From Gammaproteobacteria bacterium (GTDB taxonomy: Bacteria; Pseudomonadota; Gammaproteobacteria; UBA6429; Thiohalophilaceae), in assembly GCA_029882235.1 (NCBI GenBank), contig JAOULB010000014.1, forward strand, positions 1-14,099: a stretch of 14,099 nucleotides of DNA. Reading direction: 5' to 3'. Shown one piece after another: positions 1-6,809 of the stretch. How positions within the stretch are numbered: position 1 is the first letter of the stretch; every line of letters starts with the position of its first letter. The position numbers were made by a program, and so were the translations under genes. Under the pieces are notes generated by a model. The model did no database searches. It saw only the letters and a list, made by a program, of their open reading frames with translations, and was not told where the DNA came from.

Positions 1-1195
1 CATGTGGTTCGGCTCACAAATCGCTGAGACATTACAACTGGCCGGCAGTTATGGTTTTGATGTCTCGGTGAATAATTTCAGCTGGTCCAAACTGGTAGAG
101 GCACGCGAAGGCTATATTAATGGCATTACTAACTGGTATGGCAATTATCTAAAAGATTCTAATATCGATCACCTGCAAGGCACAGGAAGTTTTATCGATG
201 CGCACACGCTTGATGTCGATGGTGAACAGTACACCGCCGACCATATTGTCATTGCACCGGGTGGTTATCCGGTGGTGCCAGATGTGCCAGGAGCAGAACA
301 TGGGCTGACCTCGGATGGCTTCTTTGCCTTAAACGAACAACCCAAACGCGTTGCCGTTGTCGGTGCGGGTTATATTGCCGTGGAGCTGGCCGGTGTGTTG
401 AATGGTCTCGGTAGTGAAGTCAGTATGCTGCTACGTAAAGATCACTTTCTCGGCAGTTTTGATGCCATGTTGCGCGAAACGCTGATGGAAGAGATGGTCA
501 ATGTCGGCGTGAACATCATGCCGCGCATTAATATTGATCGTGTTGAAAAGCTGGCCGATGGCACTTTAACTATCCACTGTGCGGGTGGTGTAACCCTGGA
601 GGGGTTTGATGCCCTGATCTGGGCCATTGGGCGCGCCCCAAATATCGAGCCGTTGAATCTGGCAGCCGCTGGGGTTGAAACCGATGCACATGGATATATC
701 CCCACCGACGAATTTCAGCAGACCAATGTCGAGCAGGTCTATGCCGTGGGTGATGTCACCGGCCGGGCCCAGCTCACTCCGGTCGCAATTGCCGCTGCTC
801 GGCGCCTGTCAGACCGACTCTTTAATAATATGCCGGACCGAAAGCTGGATTACGAGAATATTCCCACGGTCATGTTCTCGCACCCCCCGATAGGCACCAT
901 TGGTCTTTCTGAAGAAGAAGCGCGGCAAATACACGGTGATTCAGTAAGGATATATCAGGCCAGTTTTACCGCCATGTACCACGCTTTGACCGAATATCCT
1001 CAGAAAACAGCCATGAAATTAGTGTGTGTTGGTGCCAAAGAACAGGTAATTGGATGTCATGTAATCGGTCATGGGGCCGATGAAATGGTACAGGGATTTG
1101 CAGTGGCCATAAAAATGGGGGCCACCAAGCGGGATTTTGATAATACCGTGGCAATTCACCCCACAAGCTCTGAGGAGCTCGTTACCATGCGCTAG
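1..1195 (+). CDS. gor: Glutathione reductase, 3' part (5' end cut by window)
   Basis: FAD-dependent cytosolic enzyme that reduces glutathione disulfide with NADPH. The visible 397 residues align almost without gaps to E. coli Gor. The missing start should hold the FAD dinucleotide fold and the redox-active CxxxxC pair, so the Met at base 2 is internal (equivalent to the MW just after the VPKKV region in E. coli) and not the start. Numbering from that Met, the NADPH fold GAGYIAVELAG is at 121-131 with the gate Tyr124, the second FAD motif VYAVGD is at 246-251, and the C-terminal HPTSSEE (His386, Glu391) carries the catalytic His-Glu pair. Two oddities are seen. The IATGG motif reads IAPGG at 84-88. 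The second 2'-phosphate-binding Arg (E. coli Arg204) is Gly151, while the first (Arg198) is kept as Arg145. Forty-seven bases separate the stop from the next gene, so cotranscription is plausible. Confidence 0.95.
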   Translation, partial: MWFGSQIAETLQLAGSYGFDVSVNNFSWSKLVEAREGYINGITNWYGNYLKDSNIDHLQGTGSFIDAHTLDVDGEQYTADHIVIAPGGYPVVPDVPGAEHGLTSDGFFALNEQPKRVAVVGAGYIAVELAGVLNGLGSEVSMLLRKDHFLGSFDAMLRETLMEEMVNVGVNIMPRINIDRVEKLADGTLTIHCAGGVTLEGFDALIWAIGRAPNIEPLNLAAAGVETDAHGYIPTDEFQQTNVEQVYAVGDVTGRAQLTPVAIAAARRLSDRLFNNMPDRKLDYENIPTVMFSHPPIGTIGLSEEEARQIHGDSVRIYQASFTAMYHALTEYPQKTAMKLVCVGAKEQVIGCHVIGHGADEMVQGFAVAIKMGATKRDFDNTVAIHPTSSEELVTMR

Positions 1196-1210
1196 GGCAG
1201 GTCTTGTGGG

Positions 1211-1260
1211 TTGTTGTTGTTGCCACGTAGAGGTGGGATTAAATGCAGGCACAACAACAA
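1211..1260 (+). promoter_or_regulatory. Inverted repeat presenting the ribosome binding site and ATG in its loop
   Basis: The 10 bases at 1211-1220 (ttgttgttgt) are exactly complementary to 1251-1260 (acaacaacaa). After a one-base bulge at 1221, three more pairs form (gcc 1222-1224 with ggc 1248-1250). The 23-base loop 1225-1247 contains the Shine-Dalgarno aggtgg (1231-1236) and the ATG at 1243. Pairing is mostly A-U, so the stem would be modest. A role in translational control is inference. The 3' arm encodes Gln codons, and low complexity could explain the match. Confidence 0.4.
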
Positions 1261-3009
1261 GTACAGGATCTGGTTCTAAGCCAGTTACTAACCTTTAAGA
1301 TAAACAATTCTTTTTTCTGCCTACCGGTCGATCAGGTTGCCTCCGTTATTGAGATGCCCGAGATCACCAGCCTGCCCGACACTCCTGGATATATCGCTGG
1401 TTCTTTCATGCATCGTGGCAAGACTGCAGTGGCGGTGGTCGTTAGAGAATTACTTGGGCTGGCCAAAAATGAAAACCATACCCGCCCCAGTCTGATTATT
1501 ACTGAGCTCAATGGTGAAACCATTGGCCTGTGGATCGACGAGATCAAGGGGCTGGTTGACTCGAGCAATTGCCTTCAGTCGGAACTCCCTCCCATGTCCA
1601 TGAATCAGGGGGTTCGACATGCCCTGTTGCATGATGGGCAGATCATTTTCCCAATCAATATTTTCGAAATGAGTGTGCTGCATCGTGAGTTGCGGCGTAT
1701 TGCTGCTGAGCGCGCAGAGCAGATCGTCGAGTCGGAACATGTTGAAACAGCTACACCCGTACTCAATGACGCAGTGGTGCGCTTAAAACCAGAACAACAT
1801 GTTGAGCCAGAAGAACAGTCGCTGGTCGAGCCAGCCAATGATTCTGCACTTGAACCGCAGGCACTTGCGCCTGCTGAAGAAGAGTTGATACCGGATGTTG
1901 TTGATGAGGTCAGTCAGCCAGAAGAACATCTAGAAGAACAGGGGCTGGCCGAAGAGACATCTCTAGCCGCCGATATGACCAGTATCGATAATCTGGAGCA
2001 GACACAGTCGGAAGAAGACGCAGGGTATTGGCAACAGGCTTATCACGCTGGATCCGAATCAGCAGCAGTTGAAACAGAAATAGAGGCTGAAGACGAAACA
2101 CTTGCGGCTCTGCCTGATCCACATGCTGGCCAAACCGCCTTTGAAGAACAGACCTATCCAGTTGAAGAACATGATGAAACAGCTTCGAATGGTGAAGCCG
2201 TAAGTTCAGCATGGCAGACGCAAGTCATCCCGGTCGATGAGCCAGAAGAGGAAGAATCAAGTGACAATGTTGTCAGTCTTGATGAAGTGCATCCAGAACT
2301 GGATGCAGATGAACAAGTTTTAGCAGAACAACAACAGCAGGAAGTTCAGGCGGTCACTACAGCTGAACAGATTCAGGAACAGGTTACGTCTCCCGCACTG
2401 GACGAGTCACCGTTTGAAACTGAATCAGAACCAGTTGCCGAGATTATCGAGTTTCGTGGTAAAGAAGCTGAGCTTGATCGCAATTTTGAAATAGAAATTG
2501 ATCACACCGCAGATGTTGATGTTCGCGATATTATCTCGCATGCGCCCATTGAAGAAAAACGCAGCTTCAGCAGGAAGATACTAATTGGGACGATAGTTTT
2601 ATTAATCAGCTGTATTGTTTTCTGGCGTCAGGTTGACTGGAATACCAAACAGAAACTGATCAAGTATCTACCTGCGCGTATTCAGAAAGATGTTTCAGCA
2701 ATCATTTCTTATGATGCCATCATTAGAAAGCCAACAAATGGTCCAGACCGTCTGGTTATCGAACTGCCTGAGCATGAAATCCGTGTTGTGCGTGCCAACA
2801 AGGTTGATCCTATCCTGTTAACACAACGTCAGAATCACAATGCCCGTATTTATCGAGTTAAGAAAGGCGATACACTCTGGGGTATTGCCGAGCGGTTTCT
2901 GGACAACCCTTTCCGTTATGTTGAGCTGGCACAAAGCAGCGAAATTACCAAACCTGATCTTATTTTCCCTGGTGATATTGTTACGATTGGTCGTAAAATA
3001 CCCGACTAA
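1243..3009 (+). CDS. CheW - acidic linker - transmembrane - LysM fusion protein
   Basis: This 588-residue single-span membrane protein has an unusual architecture. Residues 13-150 form a CheW domain, recognised by QLLTFKINNSFFCLPVDQV, the hRG turn with Arg58, RELLGL at 68-73 and the late GLWIDEIKGLV strand. CheW normally couples chemoreceptors to the CheA kinase. Residues 183-404 are Glu/Gln/Asp-rich with no Lys or Arg. A hydrophobic span lies at 446-461 with basic RK before it and RQVDW after it. A LysM domain, which binds peptidoglycan glycan, occupies about 535-585 (YRVKKGDTLWGIAERF and PDLIFPGDIVTIG). The expected topology is N-terminus in the cytoplasm and LysM in the periplasm. The start is supported by aggtgg 6 bases upstream. 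The stop overlaps the yrdA ATG (TAATG), so translation is probably coupled. The general plan resembles FimV/HubP polar landmark proteins with the order reversed. I do not know a named family for it, and the function is inferred only. Confidence 0.88.
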   Translation: MQAQQQVQDLVLSQLLTFKINNSFFCLPVDQVASVIEMPEITSLPDTPGYIAGSFMHRGKTAVAVVVRELLGLAKNENHTRPSLIITELNGETIGLWIDEIKGLVDSSNCLQSELPPMSMNQGVRHALLHDGQIIFPINIFEMSVLHRELRRIAAERAEQIVESEHVETATPVLNDAVVRLKPEQHVEPEEQSLVEPANDSALEPQALAPAEEELIPDVVDEVSQPEEHLEEQGLAEETSLAADMTSIDNLEQTQSEEDAGYWQQAYHAGSESAAVETEIEAEDETLAALPDPHAGQTAFEEQTYPVEEHDETASNGEAVSSAWQTQVIPVDEPEEEESSDNVVSLDEVHPELDADEQVLAEQQQQEVQAVTTAEQIQEQVTSPALDESPFETESEPVAEIIEFRGKEAELDRNFEIEIDHTADVDVRDIISHAPIEEKRSFSRKILIGTIVLLISCIVFWRQVDWNTKQKLIKYLPARIQKDVSAIISYDAIIRKPTNGPDRLVIELPEHEIRVVRANKVDPILLTQRQNHNARIYRVKKGDTLWGIAERFLDNPFRYVELAQSSEITKPDLIFPGDIVTIGRKIPD

Positions 3010-3545
3010 TGAACATCCAGTCCTTTGAAAATACACACCCTGACATTGCTGAGGGTGTGTTTGTACATGCCAGTGCCCTGGTCATTGGTGATGTCACTAT
3101 CGGCACAGACAGTTCAGTCTGGCCCTTCACGATTGTGCGCGGTGATGTGAACAGCATTCGTATCGGCAGTAACACAAATATTCAGGACAACTCCGTACTG
3201 CATGTGACTCATGATGGCCCCTATAACCCCGGTGGCTATGGTCTTGAGATTGGTGACAATGTCACGGTTGGACATCGAGTGATATTGCACGGTTGTAAAG
3301 TCGGTCATCATTGTCTGATTGGTATGGGCGCAACCGTGATGGATGGTGCGGTGCTTGAAGATAAAGTGTTGCTTGGTGCAGGCAGTCTGGTAACACCCGG
3401 TAAAACGCTGCAGAGTGGTTATCTCTGGATTGGTTCCCCAGCGAAACGCGCACGTAAACTGACGGATGAAGAAATCGAATCGCTTGAATATTCCGCACAG
3501 CACTATGTGCGCCTGAAGAATCGTTACTTGGACGTCAGGCCCTGA
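3009..3545 (+). CDS. yrdA: Gamma-class carbonic anhydrase family protein (YrdA-like)
   Basis: Left-handed beta-helix hexapeptide-repeat protein of 178 residues, about the usual length for YrdA. Zinc-ligand positions of the gamma carbonic anhydrase fold are visible: His65 in the VLHVTH segment, and His89 and His94 in VGHRVILHGC, with the five-residue spacing of the second and third ligands in archaeal Cam. The RGD (44-46) and NIQD (57-60) motifs are also kept. E. coli YrdA aligns along the whole length, including the C-terminal SGYLWIGSPAK and LTDEEI segment. Catalytic CO2 hydration is not proven for this subfamily; many members have low or no measured activity. Its ATG shares one base with the upstream stop codon, and its last 22 bases overlap the 3' end of the convergent MinD-like gene. 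Confidence 0.93.
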   Translation: MNIQSFENTHPDIAEGVFVHASALVIGDVTIGTDSSVWPFTIVRGDVNSIRIGSNTNIQDNSVLHVTHDGPYNPGGYGLEIGDNVTVGHRVILHGCKVGHHCLIGMGATVMDGAVLEDKVLLGAGSLVTPGKTLQSGYLWIGSPAKRARKLTDEEIESLEYSAQHYVRLKNRYLDVRP

Positions 3546-4912
3546 TGTAATTTTGAGAAGCCAGCAGGCAAGGTCAGTGCTGGTGTTGGTTTCTGATCAG
3601 GTTCAGACATGGTCGCAGGAACAACTTTTTCAATATTCGTTGTTGCAGGTTCCGGTTCTGGCATAGAGACAGATTCAGCTTCAGGCTGTGTAACTTCCTG
3701 CTGTGTTTCAACGACTGTTTGTTTATCTAATAATGATGTCAGTGCATTGATCAGGTTGTTGATCTCATTGGCATCAAAATCATTGATTTCCATTGCACGA
3801 TAAACCTGTTCATTAATATCAAACGGCATACGCTTGAACTGTTTCACCGAGGCATTGATTAAGGATTGAGTTAATACCTGGATCTGTTTTTCGGTTAACT
3901 TGTATTTAGCCAGCTGTTTGATGACTTCTCCAGCTGTTGGTTTTTTCTCAGCTTTAGCCGCAGTTGGTTTTGTATCAACGGCGGGTTCAGGCTTGCTCCG
4001 TTGTTGAGTTTCTTCTGTCACCATTTCAGCTTTAACTTTAGGTTTGGCTGCAACTTCAGTTTCTTCGCCGGCCTTGTTCTCCCAGAACTGTACAAAGTCG
4101 TAATCATCCCCCGCATCAGTAAAATGACGGTGCATGGCATGCGCAATCGCGATAAAGCTACGACTTGAAGGTGCGGTTGATTCATGAATGATTACGGGTT
4201 GCTGGGCGATCACCGCCTGTTTCAGAAAATCATCATCAGGCACATATCCGAGATAGCTCACCTGAATGTCGAGATACTTTTTCACGGTGGATTGAAAACG
4301 TTTGTACACTTCAATACTCAGCGCGAAATTCTTTACCATGTTAACGATGATGTAGATCGGGCGATTGAATTTGGTGTCACGCAGGGTCTTGATCATCGAG
4401 AAGGCATCCGACAGTGACGTCGGTTCCGGGGTGATGACGATCACCGCATATTGTGATGACTGGATAAACTGAATGACCTGTTGCGTAATACCCGCAGCGG
4501 TATCGATCATCAAGTAGTCAAAGTCGCGTTCAAGTTCACGCAGGGATTTGGTCAGGTGTTGTAGCTGGTATTTTTTCAGGTTCGCCAGTTCGGTAATACC
4601 TGAAGCCGCAGGAATAATCTGTACCCCATACGGGCCTTTGGCCAGAATTTCACTGAGCTGTTTTTCATCATTGAGCAGGTGCTCAAGCGTGAACTTGGGT
4701 TTGATGTCGAGCAGAATATTAATATTGCCCAGGCTGGTATCGGCATCGATGATGCTGACACGCTGTCCCTGCATGGCTAGCGCCACACTCAGGTTTGCGG
4801 TCACATTGGTTTTTCCTACCCCACCCTTGCCACTGGCAATGGCGATGACGCGCATTTTGTTTTCAACTGGAGAATGTAGATCGCTATTGGTATTCATATC
4901 ATCCTGTGACAT
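3524..4912 (-). CDS. MinD/FlhG-like P-loop ATPase with long C-terminal extension
   Basis: Deviant Walker A ATPase of the ParA/MinD superfamily, 462 residues from the ATG at 4912. A TTG at 4918 would add two residues; no strong ribosome site separates them. The deviant Walker A motif GKGGVGKT is at 28-35, IIDADTSLGN (Walker A') starts near 55, and YLMIDTAAG (Walker B) is at 133-141. The later TPEPTSLSDAFSMIK segment is typical of FlhG. The ATPase core ends near 265. A Pro/Lys/Glu-rich linker follows, then a helical block (about 328-398), then a second Pro/Glu-rich tail ending in LPAGFSKLHQGL. Known relatives position flagella, chemosensory arrays or division proteins by membrane- and ATP-dependent cycling. 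I see no flhF neighbour and no N-terminal DQAxxLR motif of true FlhG, so I assign only the superfamily. The 3' end overlaps yrdA. Confidence 0.88.
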   Translation of the reverse strand: MSQDDMNTNSDLHSPVENKMRVIAIASGKGGVGKTNVTANLSVALAMQGQRVSIIDADTSLGNINILLDIKPKFTLEHLLNDEKQLSEILAKGPYGVQIIPAASGITELANLKKYQLQHLTKSLRELERDFDYLMIDTAAGITQQVIQFIQSSQYAVIVITPEPTSLSDAFSMIKTLRDTKFNRPIYIIVNMVKNFALSIEVYKRFQSTVKKYLDIQVSYLGYVPDDDFLKQAVIAQQPVIIHESTAPSSRSFIAIAHAMHRHFTDAGDDYDFVQFWENKAGEETEVAAKPKVKAEMVTEETQQRSKPEPAVDTKPTAAKAEKKPTAGEVIKQLAKYKLTEKQIQVLTQSLINASVKQFKRMPFDINEQVYRAMEINDFDANEINNLINALTSLLDKQTVVETQQEVTQPEAESVSMPEPEPATTNIEKVVPATMSEPDQKPTPALTLPAGFSKLHQGLTSK

Positions 4913-4959
4913 TTTCAATCCATGCCTGTATTTTTTCTAATGCTACTATGATTGTGGAG

Positions 4960-4968
4960 ATTCTACCA
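4960..4968 (-). promoter_or_regulatory. Possible extended -10 for the MinD-like gene
   Basis: On the minus strand the gap after mtgA contains TGGTAGAAT, an extended -10 (TGn plus a one-mismatch TATAAT). It would give a leader of about 40 bases before the ATG at 4912. No good -35 is seen at 16-18 bases. The surrounding gap (4913-5068) shows no other clear element and no T-tract terminator after mtgA. Confidence 0.35.
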
Positions 4969-5068
4969 CGGAATTGGTCAAAATGTGAGCAGTTTTAAGG
5001 CGATCTAGTTTTAGTCTAAATCTATATCAGAATGTAGCCTGTATGCAGCGATAGCGTAATACGGGATC

Positions 5069-5923
5069 TTATTGATCGTACAAGCGCATATGGCGCTGGA
5101 TTTTACTGGCGCGGCGCGTGAAGTATTTGGTGCGTGTGGCGGGGTTGTGTTTTTTCGGACTCGGCAGGGTCGCGGCCAGTTCAGTGGCCTGTTGAAAGCT
5201 GAGTCTGCTGGCAGGGATATTCCAGTAATGCCGTGCCGCGGCTTCGACACCGAACACGCCTTTACCAAACTCAGCAATGTTCAGATAGGTCTCAAGGATA
5301 CGTTGTTTCGGTACAAAGAATTCCATGCTGATGGTGAAGACCAGTTCATGCCATTTGCGGAGTGGATTGCGTGAGGCGGTAAAGAACATGTTCTTCACCG
5401 TTTGTTGCGAAATCGTACTGGCACCATATTTCATTTCCAGTTTTTCGATGTTGTAATCCATTGCGTCTTTCAGTGCGATGACATCAAAACCACTATGACT
5501 GTAGAAACGCGAGTCTTCTGCAATAATCACCGCACGCTGAATATGCGGTGAAATATTTTTCATGCGCACCGGATTCCAGGCCAGTCGTGGCAGACTGCGA
5601 TCGGCGCGGCGCTGTTCCTGATAGAGCTGAATAAACTCAGACCTGGCGACCTGGCCACGCTTAAACTGACTCCAGTTTGGCCAGATGGTCATGATGTAAA
5701 AGATATCGAGCGCGATCAGCACCAGCAGGGTACGCCAGCCCCAGCGAAAATATCGCTGGCTGCGCGCAAGCAGGGTGTCGCTCTTTTTCTTTTTATAGGT
5801 TTTGCTTTGTTTGAATCCGCCCACAATCCACTTCCAACGAAAGCCCCAGCGCAGTGACCGGAAGGCCCTGCGGATTAATCGATATGGAATGACTGCGGCG
5901 TTCATAGCCACAGTTGTCGTCAC
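5069..5923 (-). CDS. mtgA: Monofunctional peptidoglycan glycosyltransferase
   Basis: GT51 enzyme that polymerises lipid II into glycan strands at the periplasmic face of the inner membrane, without a transpeptidase domain. It has 284 residues from a GTG start. One membrane span lies at about 64-81. The catalytic block EDSRFYSHSGFD starts at Glu136, GASTISQQ is at 167-174, KQRILETYLNIAEFG starts at 206, and GVFGVEAAA is at 222-230; all are family hallmarks. E. coli MtgA is about 242 residues with only a short cytoplasmic tail. Here about 60 residues rich in Arg, Trp and Lys precede the span, including FRWKW and KKKK. An ATG at 5905 would shorten the protein by six residues, and neither start has a strong ribosome site. 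The MinD-like gene follows downstream on the same strand. Confidence 0.93.
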   Translation of the reverse strand: MTTTVAMNAAVIPYRLIRRAFRSLRWGFRWKWIVGGFKQSKTYKKKKSDTLLARSQRYFRWGWRTLLVLIALDIFYIMTIWPNWSQFKRGQVARSEFIQLYQEQRRADRSLPRLAWNPVRMKNISPHIQRAVIIAEDSRFYSHSGFDVIALKDAMDYNIEKLEMKYGASTISQQTVKNMFFTASRNPLRKWHELVFTISMEFFVPKQRILETYLNIAEFGKGVFGVEAAARHYWNIPASRLSFQQATELAATLPSPKKHNPATRTKYFTRRASKIQRHMRLYDQ

Positions 5924-5928
5924 TCGTC

Positions 5929-5944
5929 AGGCTAACTTTAGCCT
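5929..5944 (-). promoter_or_regulatory. Hairpin in the mtgA leader
   Basis: A perfect 6-base inverted repeat (AGGCTA, four-base loop, TAGCCT) lies five bases upstream of the mtgA GTG. With the candidate -10 at 5957-5962, it would fall within the first ~25 bases of the transcript and overlap the place where a ribosome site for the GTG should be. It has no T-tract, so it is not an intrinsic terminator. It could affect mRNA stability or translation; this is inference. Confidence 0.35.
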
Positions 5945-5956
5945 TACTGGCAGGGG

Positions 5957-5962
5957 ATTATA
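5957..5962 (-). promoter_or_regulatory. Candidate -10 (TATAAT) for mtgA
   Basis: A perfect TATAAT on the minus strand, 33 bases upstream of the GTG at 5923 and inside the short gap after the small membrane protein gene. No convincing -35 is present at 17 bases. If used, it would give mtgA its own promoter separate from the cco cluster. Confidence 0.4.
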
Positions 5963-5989
5963 CGCTAAGTATTTGAAATAGATGTTTTA

Positions 5990-6256
5990 TTACGATTTTT
6001 TGCCAATATCGTCACAGGGTTTACGAAAATAGCAGGTCAGCGCACAGCTGCTGGAGGTCAGCAGCCAGAAAATGAAAAAGCCGATGCTGTATCCTGCCAT
6101 GCGAGAAATTTCGCCATAGCCGCTGACGGCCATGATCAGCTGTGGATCAAAGGCAGTAAAAAACAGGATGGTGGCCACGCCCGCTGTCAGAAATGAAGGC
6201 CATAATACTGCCGCAATCTTTTGTACATTAGGAATATCCTGTTCAGCTGCGCTCAT
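5990..6256 (-). CDS. Small two-span membrane protein at the end of the cco cluster
   Basis: An 88-residue protein I do not recognise by name. Hydrophobic spans lie at about 14-36 (with WPSF and a run ending FFTAF) and 53-77 (GYSIGFFIFWLL to TCYF). Three cysteines sit at or just after the second span: Cys71, Cys75 and Cys81 (C-x3-C-x5-C), in SSSCALTCYFRKPC. A good ribosome site (gggaga, six bases from the ATG) and an 18-base gap after ccoH show it is cotranscribed with the cytochrome oxidase genes. Its place after ccoH is where the copper ATPase gene ccoI often lies. A role in oxidase assembly or metal handling is inference. Similar small proteins beside cco genes are usually annotated as hypothetical. 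Confidence 0.85.
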   Translation of the reverse strand: MSAAEQDIPNVQKIAAVLWPSFLTAGVATILFFTAFDPQLIMAVSGYGEISRMAGYSIGFFIFWLLTSSSCALTCYFRKPCDDIGKKS

Positions 6257-6274
6257 TGTTGTTCTCCCAGAAAA

Positions 6275-6778
6275 TTAAAGTATGGGTTTGAGTTGCCAGT
6301 CTTTGTCTTTGCCAAAATAGGTGCTGCCAGTCAGACGCCATGATTTATCCAGTGGCTCAAGCAATAAATAACGTTTGCCAGCCGGTTGCTGCGAAAAGAA
6401 ACCTGAGTACATGCCCTGTTTATTCTGGCGCTGTAAGGCAATGATAATATCTTGCTGGCTAGCCGTCGGATGGGTCAAGATTAATTTAAGCCGAAGCGGT
6501 TGTTGCTGACCCGTTAAAAAAACCTGAACAGATTGCGCGGTTATATCCATGTTACCTTTTGCACTTAGATTCAATTTGCTGGCGACTTCATCGCGTTTGA
6601 GTGTGCGGTTTATCGCCAGTCCGGTTTTATAATAATCATCCACTACCATGCCGTCGGGTTTATGGCTGGCGATGAGGACCATCGAAATACCCGAGATCAC
6701 AGTGATGACTGGAATCGCAATTAAAAACCAGGGCCAGAATTGTTTGTACCAGGGTGGAATGATTTCTTCTGTTGTCAT
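6275..6778 (-). CDS. ccoH: FixH/CcoH, cbb3 oxidase assembly protein
   Basis: Single-span inner-membrane protein of 167 residues needed for assembly or stability of cbb3 oxidase. The N-terminal PWYKQFWPWFLIAIP leads into the only hydrophobic segment (about 14-37). It is followed by the family signature DGMVVDDYYKTGLAINR near 42-58 and a periplasmic beta-rich domain. Length and motif order match the FixH family. AGGA lies 7 bases upstream of the ATG. The gene sits 31 bases after ccoG, as is usual for ccoGH pairs. Confidence 0.92.
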   Translation of the reverse strand: MTTEEIIPPWYKQFWPWFLIAIPVITVISGISMVLIASHKPDGMVVDDYYKTGLAINRTLKRDEVASKLNLSAKGNMDITAQSVQVFLTGQQQPLRLKLILTHPTASQQDIIIALQRQNKQGMYSGFFSQQPAGKRYLLLEPLDKSWRLTGSTYFGKDKDWQLKPIL

Positions 6779-6809
6779 AAGTATTCCTGTTAGCTTTGTT
6801 AGCCCAAAT

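Noticed and set aside
1243..3009. That the CheW-LysM gene is two genes joined by a sequencing error
   Set aside because: The frame is open throughout. The linker keeps one consistent composition into the span, and the membrane segment lies just where a topology switch between CheW and LysM is needed.
3114..3503. 129-codon open frame antisense to yrdA
   Set aside because: yrdA is a full-length, well-conserved match in the other direction; this frame is a shadow.
3748..3790. TTGATC/GATCAA-like repeats resembling FNR sites
   Set aside because: They fall inside the coding region of the MinD-like gene and do not form a spaced TTGAT-N4-ATCAA site.
4548..4940. 130-codon open frame on the plus strand antisense to the MinD-like gene
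   Set aside because: It lies opposite the Walker A region of a clear ATPase, its protein shows no recognisable domain, and it has no separate ribosome site I can support.
4955..4970. GTGG...CCAC dyad upstream of the MinD-like gene
   Set aside because: Only four pairs; too short to claim as an operator or hairpin.
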